This document shows positions 40,995 to 49,171 of a stretch of 64,000 nucleotides of DNA, piece after piece. Where the stretch lies: assembly GCF_024055795.1 (NCBI RefSeq), contig NZ_JAMXMY010000017.1, positions 160,497 to 224,496 on the forward strand, given 5' to 3'. The notes below the pieces were generated by a model. It was not told the origin of the DNA and did no database searches. It worked only from the letters and a program-made list of their open reading frames with translations. A program made the position numbers and the translations under genes. This DNA is from Actinoallomurus purpureus (lineage in GTDB: Bacteria > Actinomycetota > Actinomycetes > Streptosporangiales > Streptosporangiaceae). The stretch's first letter is position 1. Each line of letters begins with the position of its first letter.

Positions 40995-42065
40995 TCACGC
41001 GCCGGCGTCGGGCGGAGGCGCGGTCGTACGGCGGACGACGAGCTCGGTCGGCATGATCACGCAAGGGGCGGCCTCGCCACGGGGCGGTTCGACGAGCAGC
41101 CGTCCCGCCGTGGTGCCCTTCTCCGTGATCGGCTGCCGCACGGTGGTCAGGCCCGCCGGCGCGGCGGCGGGCACGTCGTCGAAACCGATCACCGACAGCT
41201 CCCGCGGAACCTCGATCCCCCGCTGCGCCGCGACGTCCAGGACGGCGAACGCGACCTCGTCGGTCGGCGCCAGGACGGCCGTCGGCCGGGGGTCCGCGTC
41301 GAGGAGCCGGGCGGCGGCGCGTCGCGCGAGCTCCCGGTCGTTCGCCGTCCGGTCCAGGACGACGTCCTTCCACTCCAGGCCAGCGTCCTCGCAGGCGTCC
41401 CGGTAGCCGGCCAGCCGGGCGCGGCCCGCCCCGAACCGCAGGTCTCCGGGCCGGTCGAGGTCGAGCCAGTCGCGGTTGGTCCGGCCCACGACGGGCTGCA
41501 CGCCCAGCACGGCGACGCGCCGGTGCCCGAGGCCGAGGACGTGCTCGGCGGCCCGGCGCGCGGCGGCCCGGTCCTCGATCCCCACGAACGGCACGCCCTC
41601 GACGTACGGATAGTCCACGGTGACGACCGGCAGGCGGCGGCGCAGCACCGTCTCGACGAGTGGGTGCCCTTCGGGGGAGAAAAGGCAGAACCCGTCCACC
41701 ACCGCGTCCCCGATCACCTCCTCGGCGAGGTCCGGGGAGGGCCATCCGATGAGGTGGACCCCGGTGCCCGACTGTTCGGCGACGCTCGCCAGGCCGCGCA
41801 GGAATCCGACGGCGTACGAGTCGGCGAAGGCGTACGACAGCGTCTCGGTGAAGACGACTCCGATCACGCCGGCGCGACCGCGCCGGAGCGTACGGGCCGC
41901 CGGATGGGGGCCGGGATAGCCGAGCTCGCCCGCAACCTCGAGGATCCTCCGGCGCAGCTCCTCGTTGAGCTGGTCGGGCCTCGAGAAGGCGTTGGACACA
42001 GTCGTCCGCGATACGCCGACCCGGTCGGCGATCGTCTGCAGTGTGACGCGTTCCACGAGATGCAC
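40995..42065 (-). CDS. LacI-family transcriptional regulator
   Basis: This 356-residue repressor has the helix-turn-helix at about residues 6-28 (VTLQTIADRVGVSRTTVSNAFSRPDQL) and the hinge helix (PAARTLRRGRAGVIGVVF). The periplasmic-binding-protein-like effector domain includes VDGFCLFSPEGHP, VPFVGIEDRAAARRA and PTAVLAPTDEVAFAVL. The ligand is probably a sugar or nucleoside and is not identifiable. The start is GTG at 42065; GTG 42056 would also fit. Twin operator-like dyads lie within the next 66 bases, between it and the divergent 62-aa gene, so it probably controls both. Confidence 0.92.
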   Translation of the reverse strand: MHLVERVTLQTIADRVGVSRTTVSNAFSRPDQLNEELRRRILEVAGELGYPGPHPAARTLRRGRAGVIGVVFTETLSYAFADSYAVGFLRGLASVAEQSGTGVHLIGWPSPDLAEEVIGDAVVDGFCLFSPEGHPLVETVLRRRLPVVTVDYPYVEGVPFVGIEDRAAARRAAEHVLGLGHRRVAVLGVQPVVGRTNRDWLDLDRPGDLRFGAGRARLAGYRDACEDAGLEWKDVVLDRTANDRELARRAAARLLDADPRPTAVLAPTDEVAFAVLDVAAQRGIEVPRELSVIGFDDVPAAAPAGLTTVRQPITEKGTTAGRLLVEPPRGEAAPCVIMPTELVVRRTTAPPPDAGA

Positions 42066-42072
42066 CCTAGTT

Positions 42073-42131
42073 CTGAATTGATTAAGAAGCGACCAGGACG
42101 TACTCTCGAAGAGGTAACTGAATCGATCAAG
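42073..42131. promoter_or_regulatory. Twin LacI-type operators
   Basis: CTGAATTGATTAAG (42073-42086) and CTGAATCGATCAAG (42118-42131) are near copies 45 bp apart. The second is a dyad around ATCGAT (CT...AG ends), the typical LacI-family centre. The spacing places them on the same face of the helix (about 4.3 turns). They lie in the gap between the LacI gene and the divergent small gene. Confidence 0.6.
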
Positions 42132-42149
42132 TCAATCAGAGAGGCCGAC

Positions 42150-42338
42150 ATGACTCCGCTGCAGGTCGTCACGTTCATCGCGGCGCAGGAGAACATGCGC
42201 ACGCACGCGCGCTCGGCTCTGCCCGACGCTCCCAAGGTCCCCTACGTGCCCGAGGAGCCCCGCACGCCGGTCGTCCGCACCACCCTCGCCGCGCTGCTCC
42301 GCCGCACGGCCGCTCGCCTGGAGCCGTCAGTGGGATGA
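42150..42338 (+). CDS. Small protein downstream of LacI-type operators, 62 aa
   Basis: The protein reads MTPLQVVTFIAAQENMRTHA, then a Pro-rich middle (PDAPKVPYVPEEPRTPVV) and a basic helix (TTLAALLRRTAARLEPSVG). It has no membrane helix or signal peptide. ATG 42150 has GAGAGG about eight bases upstream. It is divergent from the LacI gene, shares its operators, and is followed by a perfect terminator, so it is a well-delimited single-gene transcription unit. I recognise no family; it could be a small regulatory or membrane-surface protein. Confidence 0.7.
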   Translation: MTPLQVVTFIAAQENMRTHARSALPDAPKVPYVPEEPRTPVVRTTLAALLRRTAARLEPSVG

Positions 42339-42388
42339 GCGCTCACGAGCGTGTTCGGCCACCCATGCCGCCGAACACCACCACAGCC

Positions 42389-42426
42389 GATCCGGCGGGT
42401 CCCCAAGGGGACCCGCCGGATCTTTT
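42389..42426. terminator. Perfect 16-bp stem terminator with T-run
   Basis: GATCCGGCGGGTCCCC and GGGGACCCGCCGGATC form a perfect stem with AA at the apex, followed by TTTT on the plus strand. It ends the 62-aa gene and also blocks leftward read-through from the convergent radical-SAM gene. Confidence 0.92.
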
Positions 42427-42441
42427 GGTGGACGGCCGGGC

Positions 42442-44364
42442 TCAGACGACGGTCAGGGGAAGAAGCCTCTTGCCCGTCGGGCCGATCTGGATCTCGGTGT
42501 CCATGGTCGGGCAGACGCCGCAGTCGTAGCAGGGCGTCCAGCGGCAGTCCTCGACCTCGGTCTCGTCGAGGGAGTCCTGCCAGTCCTGCCACAGCCACTC
42601 GCGGTCGAGGCCGGCGTCGAGGTGGTCCCAGGGCAGGACCTCGACCTCGTCCCGCTCCCGGACGGTGTACCAGTCGAGGTCGACCGGCTCGTCGGCGAGC
42701 GCCTTGTCCGCACAGGCCCTCCAGCGCTCGTAGGAGAAGTGCTCGCTCCACCCGTCGAAGCGACCGCCGTCCTCCCACGCCGCCTGGATGATCTTCCCGA
42801 CGCGACGGTCGCCGCGGGACAGCAGACCCTCGATGATCGACGGCTGGCCGTCGTGGTACCGCAGGCCGATGGCCCGGCCGTACTCCTTGTCGCGGCGCAG
42901 GGTGTCCTTCAGCGCGCGCAGGCGCCGGTCGACGGTCTCGTGATCACACTGCGCGGCCCACTGGAACGGCGTGTGCGGCTTGGGCACGAACCCGCCGATG
43001 GAGACGGTGCAGCGGATGTCGCGGCGGCCGGTGGCCTGCCGGCCCGCCTGGATGACCCGCCGGGCCATGTCGGCGATCGCGAGGACGTCCTCGTCCTCCT
43101 CAGTCGGCAGCCCGCACATGAAGTAGAGCTTGACCTGCCGCCAGCCGTTCTCGTACGCCGTGCTGACGGTGCGGATGAGGTCGTCCTCGCTGACCATCTT
43201 GTTGATGACCTTGCGCATCCGCTCCGACCCGCCCTCCGGCGCGAAGGTGAGGCCGGACCTGCGCCCGCCGCGAGAGAACTCGTTGGCCAGGGTGATGTTG
43301 AAGGCGTCGACGCGGGTCGACGGCAACGACAGCGACGTGTTGGTGCCCTCGTAGCGGTCGGCGAGGTCCTTGGCGATGTCGCCGATCTCGGAGTGGTCGG
43401 CGCTGGACAGGCTCAGCAGGCCGACCTCCTGGAAGCCGGACTCCTTCAGCCCCGTGTCGACCATCTCGCCGATCGTCGTGATGGACCGCTCCCGCACCGG
43501 CCGGGTGATCATCCCCGCCTGGCAGAACCGGCAGCCGCGGGTGCAGCCGCGGAAGATCTCGACGCTGTAGCGCTCGTGCACGGTCTCGGCCAGCGGCACC
43601 AGCGGCTTCTTCGGGTACGGCCACTGGTCGAGGTCCATGACCGTGTGCTTGGCCACCCGCCACGGCACACCGGGACGGCCGGGCGCGACGCGCTGGATCC
43701 GGCCGTCCGGCAGGTAGGTGACGTCGTAGAACTTGGGGACGTAGACGCCGCCGGAGCGCGCCAGCCGCATCAGCAGCTCGTCCCGCCCGCCCGGCCGCCC
43801 CTCGCGCTTCCACTCGCGGATCACCTCGGTGATCGCCAGGACGATCTCCTCACCGTCGCCGAGCACGGCGGCGTCGAGGAAGTCGGCGATCGGCTCGGGG
43901 TTGAACGCCGCGTGCCCGCCCGCCAGCACGATCGGATGCTCGTCGGACCGCTCCGTCGCGCGCAGCGGGATGCCGGCCAGGTCGAGGGCGGTGAGCAGGT
44001 TGGTGTAGCCGAGCTCCGTGGAGAAACTCACCCCGAACACGTCGAACGCGCCGACAGGCCGGTGCGCGTCGACCGTGAACTGCGGGATGCCGTGCTCGCG
44101 CATCAGCGCCTCGAGGTCGGGCCACACGCTGTAGGTGCGCTCGGCCAGCACGCCCTCGCGCTCGTTCAGCACCTCGTACAGGATCTGGACACCCTGGTTG
44201 GGCTGGCCGACCTCGTACGCGTCGGGGTACATCAGCGCCCACCGAACGTCGGTGGAGTCCCAGTCCTTCACCGAGGAGTTGAGCTCCCCGCCGACGTACT
44301 GAATCGGCTTTTGCACCTTGGGGAGCAGCGGCTCCAGACGGGCGAAGAGCGACTCGACGGCCAT
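42442..44364 (-). CDS. TIGR03960-family B12-binding radical SAM protein
   Basis: This 640-residue protein has an N-terminal B12-binding-like domain (about residues 30-190: ADVRWALMYPDAYEVG-type start, VSFSTELGYTNLLTALDLAG). The radical SAM core follows, with CTRGCRFC giving Cys274, Cys278 and Cys281 for the 4Fe-4S cluster. SLPSTRVDAF and GLTFAPEGGSERMRKVINK are characteristic. The C-terminal region carries more cysteines (CRWTPCYDCGVCP) that may bind a further cluster. The reaction is unknown. Its usual neighbour, the DUF2344 protein, is separated here by an insertion. ATG 44364. Confidence 0.93.
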   Translation of the reverse strand: MAVESLFARLEPLLPKVQKPIQYVGGELNSSVKDWDSTDVRWALMYPDAYEVGQPNQGVQILYEVLNEREGVLAERTYSVWPDLEALMREHGIPQFTVDAHRPVGAFDVFGVSFSTELGYTNLLTALDLAGIPLRATERSDEHPIVLAGGHAAFNPEPIADFLDAAVLGDGEEIVLAITEVIREWKREGRPGGRDELLMRLARSGGVYVPKFYDVTYLPDGRIQRVAPGRPGVPWRVAKHTVMDLDQWPYPKKPLVPLAETVHERYSVEIFRGCTRGCRFCQAGMITRPVRERSITTIGEMVDTGLKESGFQEVGLLSLSSADHSEIGDIAKDLADRYEGTNTSLSLPSTRVDAFNITLANEFSRGGRRSGLTFAPEGGSERMRKVINKMVSEDDLIRTVSTAYENGWRQVKLYFMCGLPTEEDEDVLAIADMARRVIQAGRQATGRRDIRCTVSIGGFVPKPHTPFQWAAQCDHETVDRRLRALKDTLRRDKEYGRAIGLRYHDGQPSIIEGLLSRGDRRVGKIIQAAWEDGGRFDGWSEHFSYERWRACADKALADEPVDLDWYTVRERDEVEVLPWDHLDAGLDREWLWQDWQDSLDETEVEDCRWTPCYDCGVCPTMDTEIQIGPTGKRLLPLTVV

Positions 44365-44470
44365 GACGAAAAGCCTTCCGGGAACACGTATGGGATTCCC
44401 CTCACCCTACCGGCGCGGGTCCACCCCGGAGACCTGGTCGCCGCCTCTCATGGCACCACCCCTGCCGCGC

Positions 44471-44875
44471 TCAGATCCTCTCTATGAGCGGCAGTGTCAA
44501 CGACGTCCGCGCCGCCCCACACAACTTCTTGATGTCTCCCGCGTCGCTCGTGATGATCGCCTTTGCGTTGATGGCGATGGCCGTCGCCACGACAAGTGCG
44601 TCGACCGCATCGGCAGCATCGGCGCGGCCCAGAAGCACCCCCGCGTGCTTGGCCGTCTCAAAGCTCGGATGCTCGATCACGCACCGGCGCAGGAACTTCG
44701 CCAGCAGCGCCTGCCGTGATCCATCACGCCACACCTGGGCGACGACCGGCGTGATGACCACCAGGTCCCGCACTCCCGGCTCTGCGACCTCGTGAAACGA
44801 CCACACCGAACGTGCCCGTGACTCGGCGGCGATCAGAGCTCCTGAATCGAGGACCACTCTTACCGGGGCGACCAT
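44471..44875 (-). CDS. VapC-type PIN-domain ribonuclease toxin
   Basis: This 134-residue PIN protein has the acidic metal-binding residues of the family: VVLDSGALIAAE (Asp near residue 10), a mid-protein Glu, ADAVDALVVATA, and TSDAGD at about 112-117. It should cut RNA, possibly tRNA or rRNA, when released from its antitoxin. ATG 44875 shares its A with the TGA of the antitoxin gene, so the pair is translationally coupled. TTG 44878 would be the only alternative. VapC is a family name; the target is not predictable. Confidence 0.9.
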   Translation of the reverse strand: MVAPVRVVLDSGALIAAESRARSVWSFHEVAEPGVRDLVVITPVVAQVWRDGSRQALLAKFLRRCVIEHPSFETAKHAGVLLGRADAADAVDALVVATAIAINAKAIITSDAGDIKKLCGAARTSLTLPLIERI

Positions 44876-45141
44876 CAACCCGCCCTCCGCTCGTGCTCCC
44901 GGCCGTCATGGCTCTCTATCCGCTGCCAAAGCGCCTCGGCCTCGGCGAGTTCGACGGGCAGGAACGGGCCCTCCTCCGATTCGAAGGCACGTGTGGCTTC
45001 GTGGGCCGCCCGTCGGCGTGCGAGCACGGCGACGGCATCGGCGATAACGGCTGAGACGGAGGTCTCCTCCTCCTGGGCCTGACGCTTGACCATCTCCGCG
45101 AGGTCGGCGGGGAGGGTGATGGACAATTTCTTCGTCGCCAT
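44875..45141 (-). CDS. VapB-type antitoxin, 88 aa
   Basis: This protein starts MATKKLSITLPADLAEMVKRQ, a ribbon-helix-helix N-terminus (about residues 3-45), and continues as an acidic helix ending DGREHERRAG that would bind the toxin. ATG 45141 is fixed by the operator immediately upstream. It overlaps the toxin gene by one base. The pair has an autoregulatory palindrome at 45145-45170, only three bases before the start. Confidence 0.9.
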   Translation of the reverse strand: MATKKLSITLPADLAEMVKRQAQEEETSVSAVIADAVAVLARRRAAHEATRAFESEEGPFLPVELAEAEALWQRIESHDGREHERRAG

Positions 45142-45144
45142 GGG

Positions 45145-45170
45145 CTCGATCCTACTTGAGTAGGATCGAG
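45145..45170. promoter_or_regulatory. Perfect 12-bp palindromic operator of the toxin-antitoxin pair
   Basis: CTCGATCCTACT and AGTAGGATCGAG are exact reverse complements separated by TG. The site abuts the antitoxin ATG, so the bound complex would cover the transcription or translation start. A leaderless message is plausible. Confidence 0.85.
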
Positions 45171-45283
45171 GTGCCCAGGCAAAAAACGTTGGCCGCTCCG
45201 CTGCGGCATCAATGAGGTACGGCACGGAGCGTACGTTAGCGGCTACTCTCGAACGTAGCCACTTGTTTACGTAAAGTGACGGA

Positions 45284-46450
45284 TCACTCGTACGGGTTGT
45301 GGCGCAGGTGGACGGTCTGGAGGAGGCCGACGGCGACGAAGTCGGCGAAGGCCGACGATCCGCCGTACGACACGAACGGCAGGGGCAGGCCCGTGATGGG
45401 CATGATGCCGACGGTCATGCCGATGTTCTCGAACGTCTGGAACGCCAGCCAGCACACGACGCCGGTGGCCACGAGCCCGCCGAACAGGTCGGCGGCCTCA
45501 CGGGCGATGCGCAGCCCGCGCCACAGCACCACGCCGAGCAGCGCGATGATCAACGCGGCGCCGACGAAGCCGAGTTCCTCCCCCGCCACGGTGAAGATGA
45601 AGTCGGTGTGCTGCTCGGGGACGAAGTGACCCGTCGTCTGCTCGCCGTGGAACAGCCCGTTCCCGAAGACGCCGCCGGAGCCGACGGCGATGCGGGCCTG
45701 CTGGGCGTTGTACCCGGCGCCCTGCGGGTCGGCCGACGGGTCGGCGAAGGCGGTGAACCGGTGGATCTGGTACGGCTTGAGCAGGTGGAACCACCAGACC
45801 GCCAGCGCGAGCGAGGCGCCTGCGCCGACCAGCCCGCCGACCCATCGCTTGGGCGCCCCGGACATCCCGAGGACCCCGATGATCACGGTGGCGAACACCA
45901 GCGTGGTGCCGAGGTCGGGTTGCAGCATCACCAGGCCGGCGGGCAGTCCCGCGAGCGCCAGGGCGAGCAGGATGTCGCGCCGCCCCGGCCCGACCTCCCC
46001 GTCGCGCGGCTCGCCGAGGATCATCGCCAGCAGTACGACCATGCCGACCTTGGCGAACTCCGACGGCTGGATCTGGAAACCGCCGCCGACCACGATCCAC
46101 GAGTGGGAGCCGTTGACGGTGGCCCCGAGCGGCGTCAGGACGACGGCCAGGCCGACGCACGCGGCGGCGTAGACGATCGGGGCGTACGCGCGCAGGAGGC
46201 GGTAGTCCAGGGCCGTCGTCACGCCGCCCAGGACCAGCCCGATCGCCACGTTGAGGATGTGCTTCTCCAGGAAGCCCCCGGCGCCGGCGCGGCCGGCCCG
46301 GGTGGCCGAGTACACCAGGAGCGAGCCGACGACCGACAGGGCGAGCACGGCGAGGATCAGCGCCCAGTCCAGGCGCCGCGCGGGTGAGGCCAGCAGCCGT
46401 GCCGGCAGGGACCGCCGCCGGCCGACCGCTCCGCCGTACTCACTCTGCAT
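45284..46450 (-). CDS. rodA: Rod-shape SEDS glycosyltransferase RodA
   Basis: This 388-residue polytopic protein has about ten membrane helices. It polymerises lipid II into glycan strands with its partner transpeptidase. SEDS motifs are clear: VNGSHSWIVVGGGFQIQPSEFAKVG, LQPDLGTTLVF (catalytic Asp), EQHTDFIFTVAGEELGF and PFVSYGGSSAFADFVAVGLL, each at the usual place. The cytoplasmic N-terminus is 25 residues and basic. ATG 46450, twelve bases after mrdA. It is the last gene of mreB-mreC-mreD-mrdA-rodA. Confidence 0.94.
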   Translation of the reverse strand: MQSEYGGAVGRRRSLPARLLASPARRLDWALILAVLALSVVGSLLVYSATRAGRAGAGGFLEKHILNVAIGLVLGGVTTALDYRLLRAYAPIVYAAACVGLAVVLTPLGATVNGSHSWIVVGGGFQIQPSEFAKVGMVVLLAMILGEPRDGEVGPGRRDILLALALAGLPAGLVMLQPDLGTTLVFATVIIGVLGMSGAPKRWVGGLVGAGASLALAVWWFHLLKPYQIHRFTAFADPSADPQGAGYNAQQARIAVGSGGVFGNGLFHGEQTTGHFVPEQHTDFIFTVAGEELGFVGAALIIALLGVVLWRGLRIAREAADLFGGLVATGVVCWLAFQTFENIGMTVGIMPITGLPLPFVSYGGSSAFADFVAVGLLQTVHLRHNPYE

Positions 46451-46462
46451 GCCGCCACCCGG

Positions 46463-48607
46463 TCATCGACGTCTCCGATGGTGTGCCGTCGCGGGCTCCT
46501 TTCCCTCGGAGGTCACCGCGAATCCGGGTGGAGCGGCGACCGTGCCGTCCGGCGCGAGGCTCGGCAGCCGGTCCGGGACGTTGCCGCCGGGCAGCGCCGG
46601 GTTCTGGTTCTTCCCGAGGCCGTACATGCCCTCCCAGATCTCGCGGACGGCGGGCGCGGCCGTGGTGGCGCCGGTACCGCCCTGGGTGACCATGGCCACG
46701 ACCACGTAACGCGGCTTGTTCGCCGGGGCGAAGGACGCGAACCAGGAGGTGTCCTTCTTGCCGTACACCTCGGCGGTGCCGGTCTTGCCGGCGACGGCGA
46801 GCTTGTCGAAGGGGAAGCCGGTGAACGCGCCGGCGGCCGTTCCGGACTTGGGCACGTCCGTGAGCGCGCTCCTGATGAAGGCGAGCACCTTCGGGTCGAC
46901 CGGCAGCCGCCCGGCCTTCACCGGGTCGATGCGGCGCGCGACGGAGCCGTCGGGCGCCAGCACCGCCTTGCCGACCCGCGGGCTCCACAGCGTGCCGCCG
47001 TTGGCGAGCGCGGCGTACGCGCGGGCCAGCTGCAGCGGGGTGACGAGCACGTCGCCCTGGCCGACGGAGAAGTTGGCGGCGTCACCGGCGCGGAAGACGT
47101 ACCCGTCGACGCAGTTCTCCGAGGAGATCGCCTTGAGGTACTCCGCCCGTGCCGGGTCGGTCTTGGCGACCTCCGGATAGCCGGTCTTGGCCCGCTTGCA
47201 GTCCGCCTTGCGGGTGTCGTTCCAGTACGCGAGCTTCCAGGCCCGGTCGGGGATACGGCCGGACGCCTCACCGGGCAGGTCGATGCCGGTGCGCCTGCCG
47301 AAGCCGTACGCCTTGGCCATCTTCATCATGGGGTCTTTGGGGTTCTTCACCGGGTGGATGGCGCCGTCGCGCTGCCACTCCTCGTAGGCGAACCGGTAGA
47401 AGATCGTGTCGCAGGACATGACGAGAGCCCGGTGCAGGTCGATGTCGCCGCCCGACTCCCCCTCGAAGTTGCGGAACGCCCGCGCCCCCACCATGTACGA
47501 CGAGGGGCACGAGTAGATGCCGTGCAGGGAGTACCCGTCCTTGACGGCGGCGGGCAGCGAGGAGATCTTGAACGTCGATCCGGGGGCGAACTGCCCGTCC
47601 GTCGCGCGGGAGATCAGCGGCTGGCCGTGCTCCTTGCTGAGCAAGGCGTCGTACTCGTCCTGGGAGATCCCGCCGGTCCAGACGGCGGGGTCGTAGGACG
47701 GGTAGCTGGCGAGCGCGATGATCCGGCCGGTGCGCACGTCCAGCACCACGCTCGCCGCCGAGTCCGCCGGCGTGCCGCGGTGGCGGGCGTCCTTCACGGC
47801 GTGGTCGAGCGCCCTCTCGACGATGCCCTGCACCTTTGCGTCGATGCTGGTGACGAGAGCGCCGCCGCCGATCGGGGGCTGCTCGGAGGCGATGCCGGTG
47901 ACGCGCCCCCGGCTGTCGACGAGCACCCGCCGATCGCCCGGTACGCCGCGCAGGTCGCCGTCGTAGATCGCCTCCAGGCCGTCGCGGCCGATCAGGTCGA
48001 CGCCGCTGAACCCGGTCACCTTCAGGCCCTTGCGCTTGTTCAGCTCATCCTGGGTGATCGGCTGGAGGTACCCCAGGGCCTGGGGGGCGGTGGCGCCCTC
48101 GGTGCGCGGGTAGTCGCGCACCGGTTCGAGCTGCGCGGTCACGCCGGGGAAGTCCTCCTGGCGCTCCATGATCTGCAGGGCCTTGCGCGAGTCGACGCGG
48201 TCGTCGATGGGGATGGGCTGGTACGGCGAACCCGACCAGCAGGGCCGCTTGATCCCCGGTCCACATAGCCGGATCTTCAGGACGATCTTCTCGTACGAGG
48301 TGCCGAGCAGGGCCGCCAGACGCCGCAGCACCGCCCTGCCGCCGTCGTCCTGCCGGGCCAGCGCCGTCCGGTCGACCGAGACGACCAGAGCGGTCCGGTT
48401 GCGTACGAGCGGGCGGCCCACGTCGTCGAGGATCTGCCCCCGGACGGCGGGCACGACGATGTCGCGGATGCGGTTGTCGGCCGCGACCTTCCGGTAGTGC
48501 GCGCCGTTCATCACCTGCAGGTACCAGAGCCGCCCGCCGAGCGACAGCAGCAGCGACATGACGAGCACGTGCAGCACGACGAGCCGCACGTGCGAGCGCG
48601 GGCCCAA
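46463..48607 (-). CDS. mrdA: Penicillin-binding protein 2 (class B transpeptidase)
   Basis: This 714-residue enzyme has one N-terminal membrane helix (about residues 8-27), a pedestal/dimerisation domain (about 50-250) and a transpeptidase domain (about 280-660). The active-site motif STFK is at residues 344-347, SCD (equivalent of SxN) lies around 400, and KTGTAEVYG forms the KTG motif near 610. The TTG start at 48607 has a strong GGAGGAGGGGAA site just before it, unusual but well supported. It pairs with rodA and is regulated with the mre genes. The C-terminus is extended by about 50 residues rich in Pro and Gly. Confidence 0.94.
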   Translation of the reverse strand: MGPRSHVRLVVLHVLVMSLLLSLGGRLWYLQVMNGAHYRKVAADNRIRDIVVPAVRGQILDDVGRPLVRNRTALVVSVDRTALARQDDGGRAVLRRLAALLGTSYEKIVLKIRLCGPGIKRPCWSGSPYQPIPIDDRVDSRKALQIMERQEDFPGVTAQLEPVRDYPRTEGATAPQALGYLQPITQDELNKRKGLKVTGFSGVDLIGRDGLEAIYDGDLRGVPGDRRVLVDSRGRVTGIASEQPPIGGGALVTSIDAKVQGIVERALDHAVKDARHRGTPADSAASVVLDVRTGRIIALASYPSYDPAVWTGGISQDEYDALLSKEHGQPLISRATDGQFAPGSTFKISSLPAAVKDGYSLHGIYSCPSSYMVGARAFRNFEGESGGDIDLHRALVMSCDTIFYRFAYEEWQRDGAIHPVKNPKDPMMKMAKAYGFGRRTGIDLPGEASGRIPDRAWKLAYWNDTRKADCKRAKTGYPEVAKTDPARAEYLKAISSENCVDGYVFRAGDAANFSVGQGDVLVTPLQLARAYAALANGGTLWSPRVGKAVLAPDGSVARRIDPVKAGRLPVDPKVLAFIRSALTDVPKSGTAAGAFTGFPFDKLAVAGKTGTAEVYGKKDTSWFASFAPANKPRYVVVAMVTQGGTGATTAAPAVREIWEGMYGLGKNQNPALPGGNVPDRLPSLAPDGTVAAPPGFAVTSEGKEPATAHHRRRR

Positions 48608-48622
48608 TTCCCCCTCCTCCGT

Positions 48623-49168
48623 CTAGCGCGCCCGGTAGAAACCGGGCACCGCGTCGAGTCCACTGGGGCCGTGCTCGCGTTCGGCTCTTCGGGTCAGCCG
48701 CAGCACGGCCCACACCACGAACGGACTGGCGATCACGTCGTACAGCACCTGGGCCGGCAGCAGGTGGGACACCACCGGCCAGCGCGTGCGCGGGTCGCCG
48801 AGCATCATTCCCAGCATGGCGTACAGCACCGATCCGGCGAGCGCGCCGACGGCCACCGCGAGGAACGGCAGTACGGGCGAACGCTCCATCTCGTCCGCGG
48901 CCAGCCCGCAGACGTAGCCGATCAGGCAGTACACGAACGCGTAGCGCCCGATGGTGTGGTCGGCGGGCGGCACGATGTCGGTGGTCAGCCCGGCGAAGAA
49001 CCCGGTGACCAGACCCGTCATCGATCCGTTGACCAGCGCCAGCGCCACCACGGCCAGGAGCATGAGGTCAGGGCCGACCGAGCCGGGCAGCGGCAGCCGG
49101 TTGACGACCGTCACCTGCACCAGCAGCGCGGCGGCGATGACGATCGTGGCCAGGACGTTGCGTGACAT
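48623..49168 (-). CDS. mreD: Rod shape-determining protein MreD
   Basis: This 181-residue membrane protein has five or six helices, beginning NVLATIVIAAALLVQVTVVN. The conserved LPLPGSVGPDLMLLAVVALAL and GFFAGLTTDIVPPADHTIGRYAFVYCLIG mark the MreD family. It links MreC to the RodA/PBP2 synthase in the elongation complex. ATG 49168, three bases after mreC. Downstream neighbour mrdA begins fifteen bases away. Confidence 0.92.
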   Translation of the reverse strand: MSRNVLATIVIAAALLVQVTVVNRLPLPGSVGPDLMLLAVVALALVNGSMTGLVTGFFAGLTTDIVPPADHTIGRYAFVYCLIGYVCGLAADEMERSPVLPFLAVAVGALAGSVLYAMLGMMLGDPRTRWPVVSHLLPAQVLYDVIASPFVVWAVLRLTRRAEREHGPSGLDAVPGFYRAR

Positions 49169-49171
49169 GGA

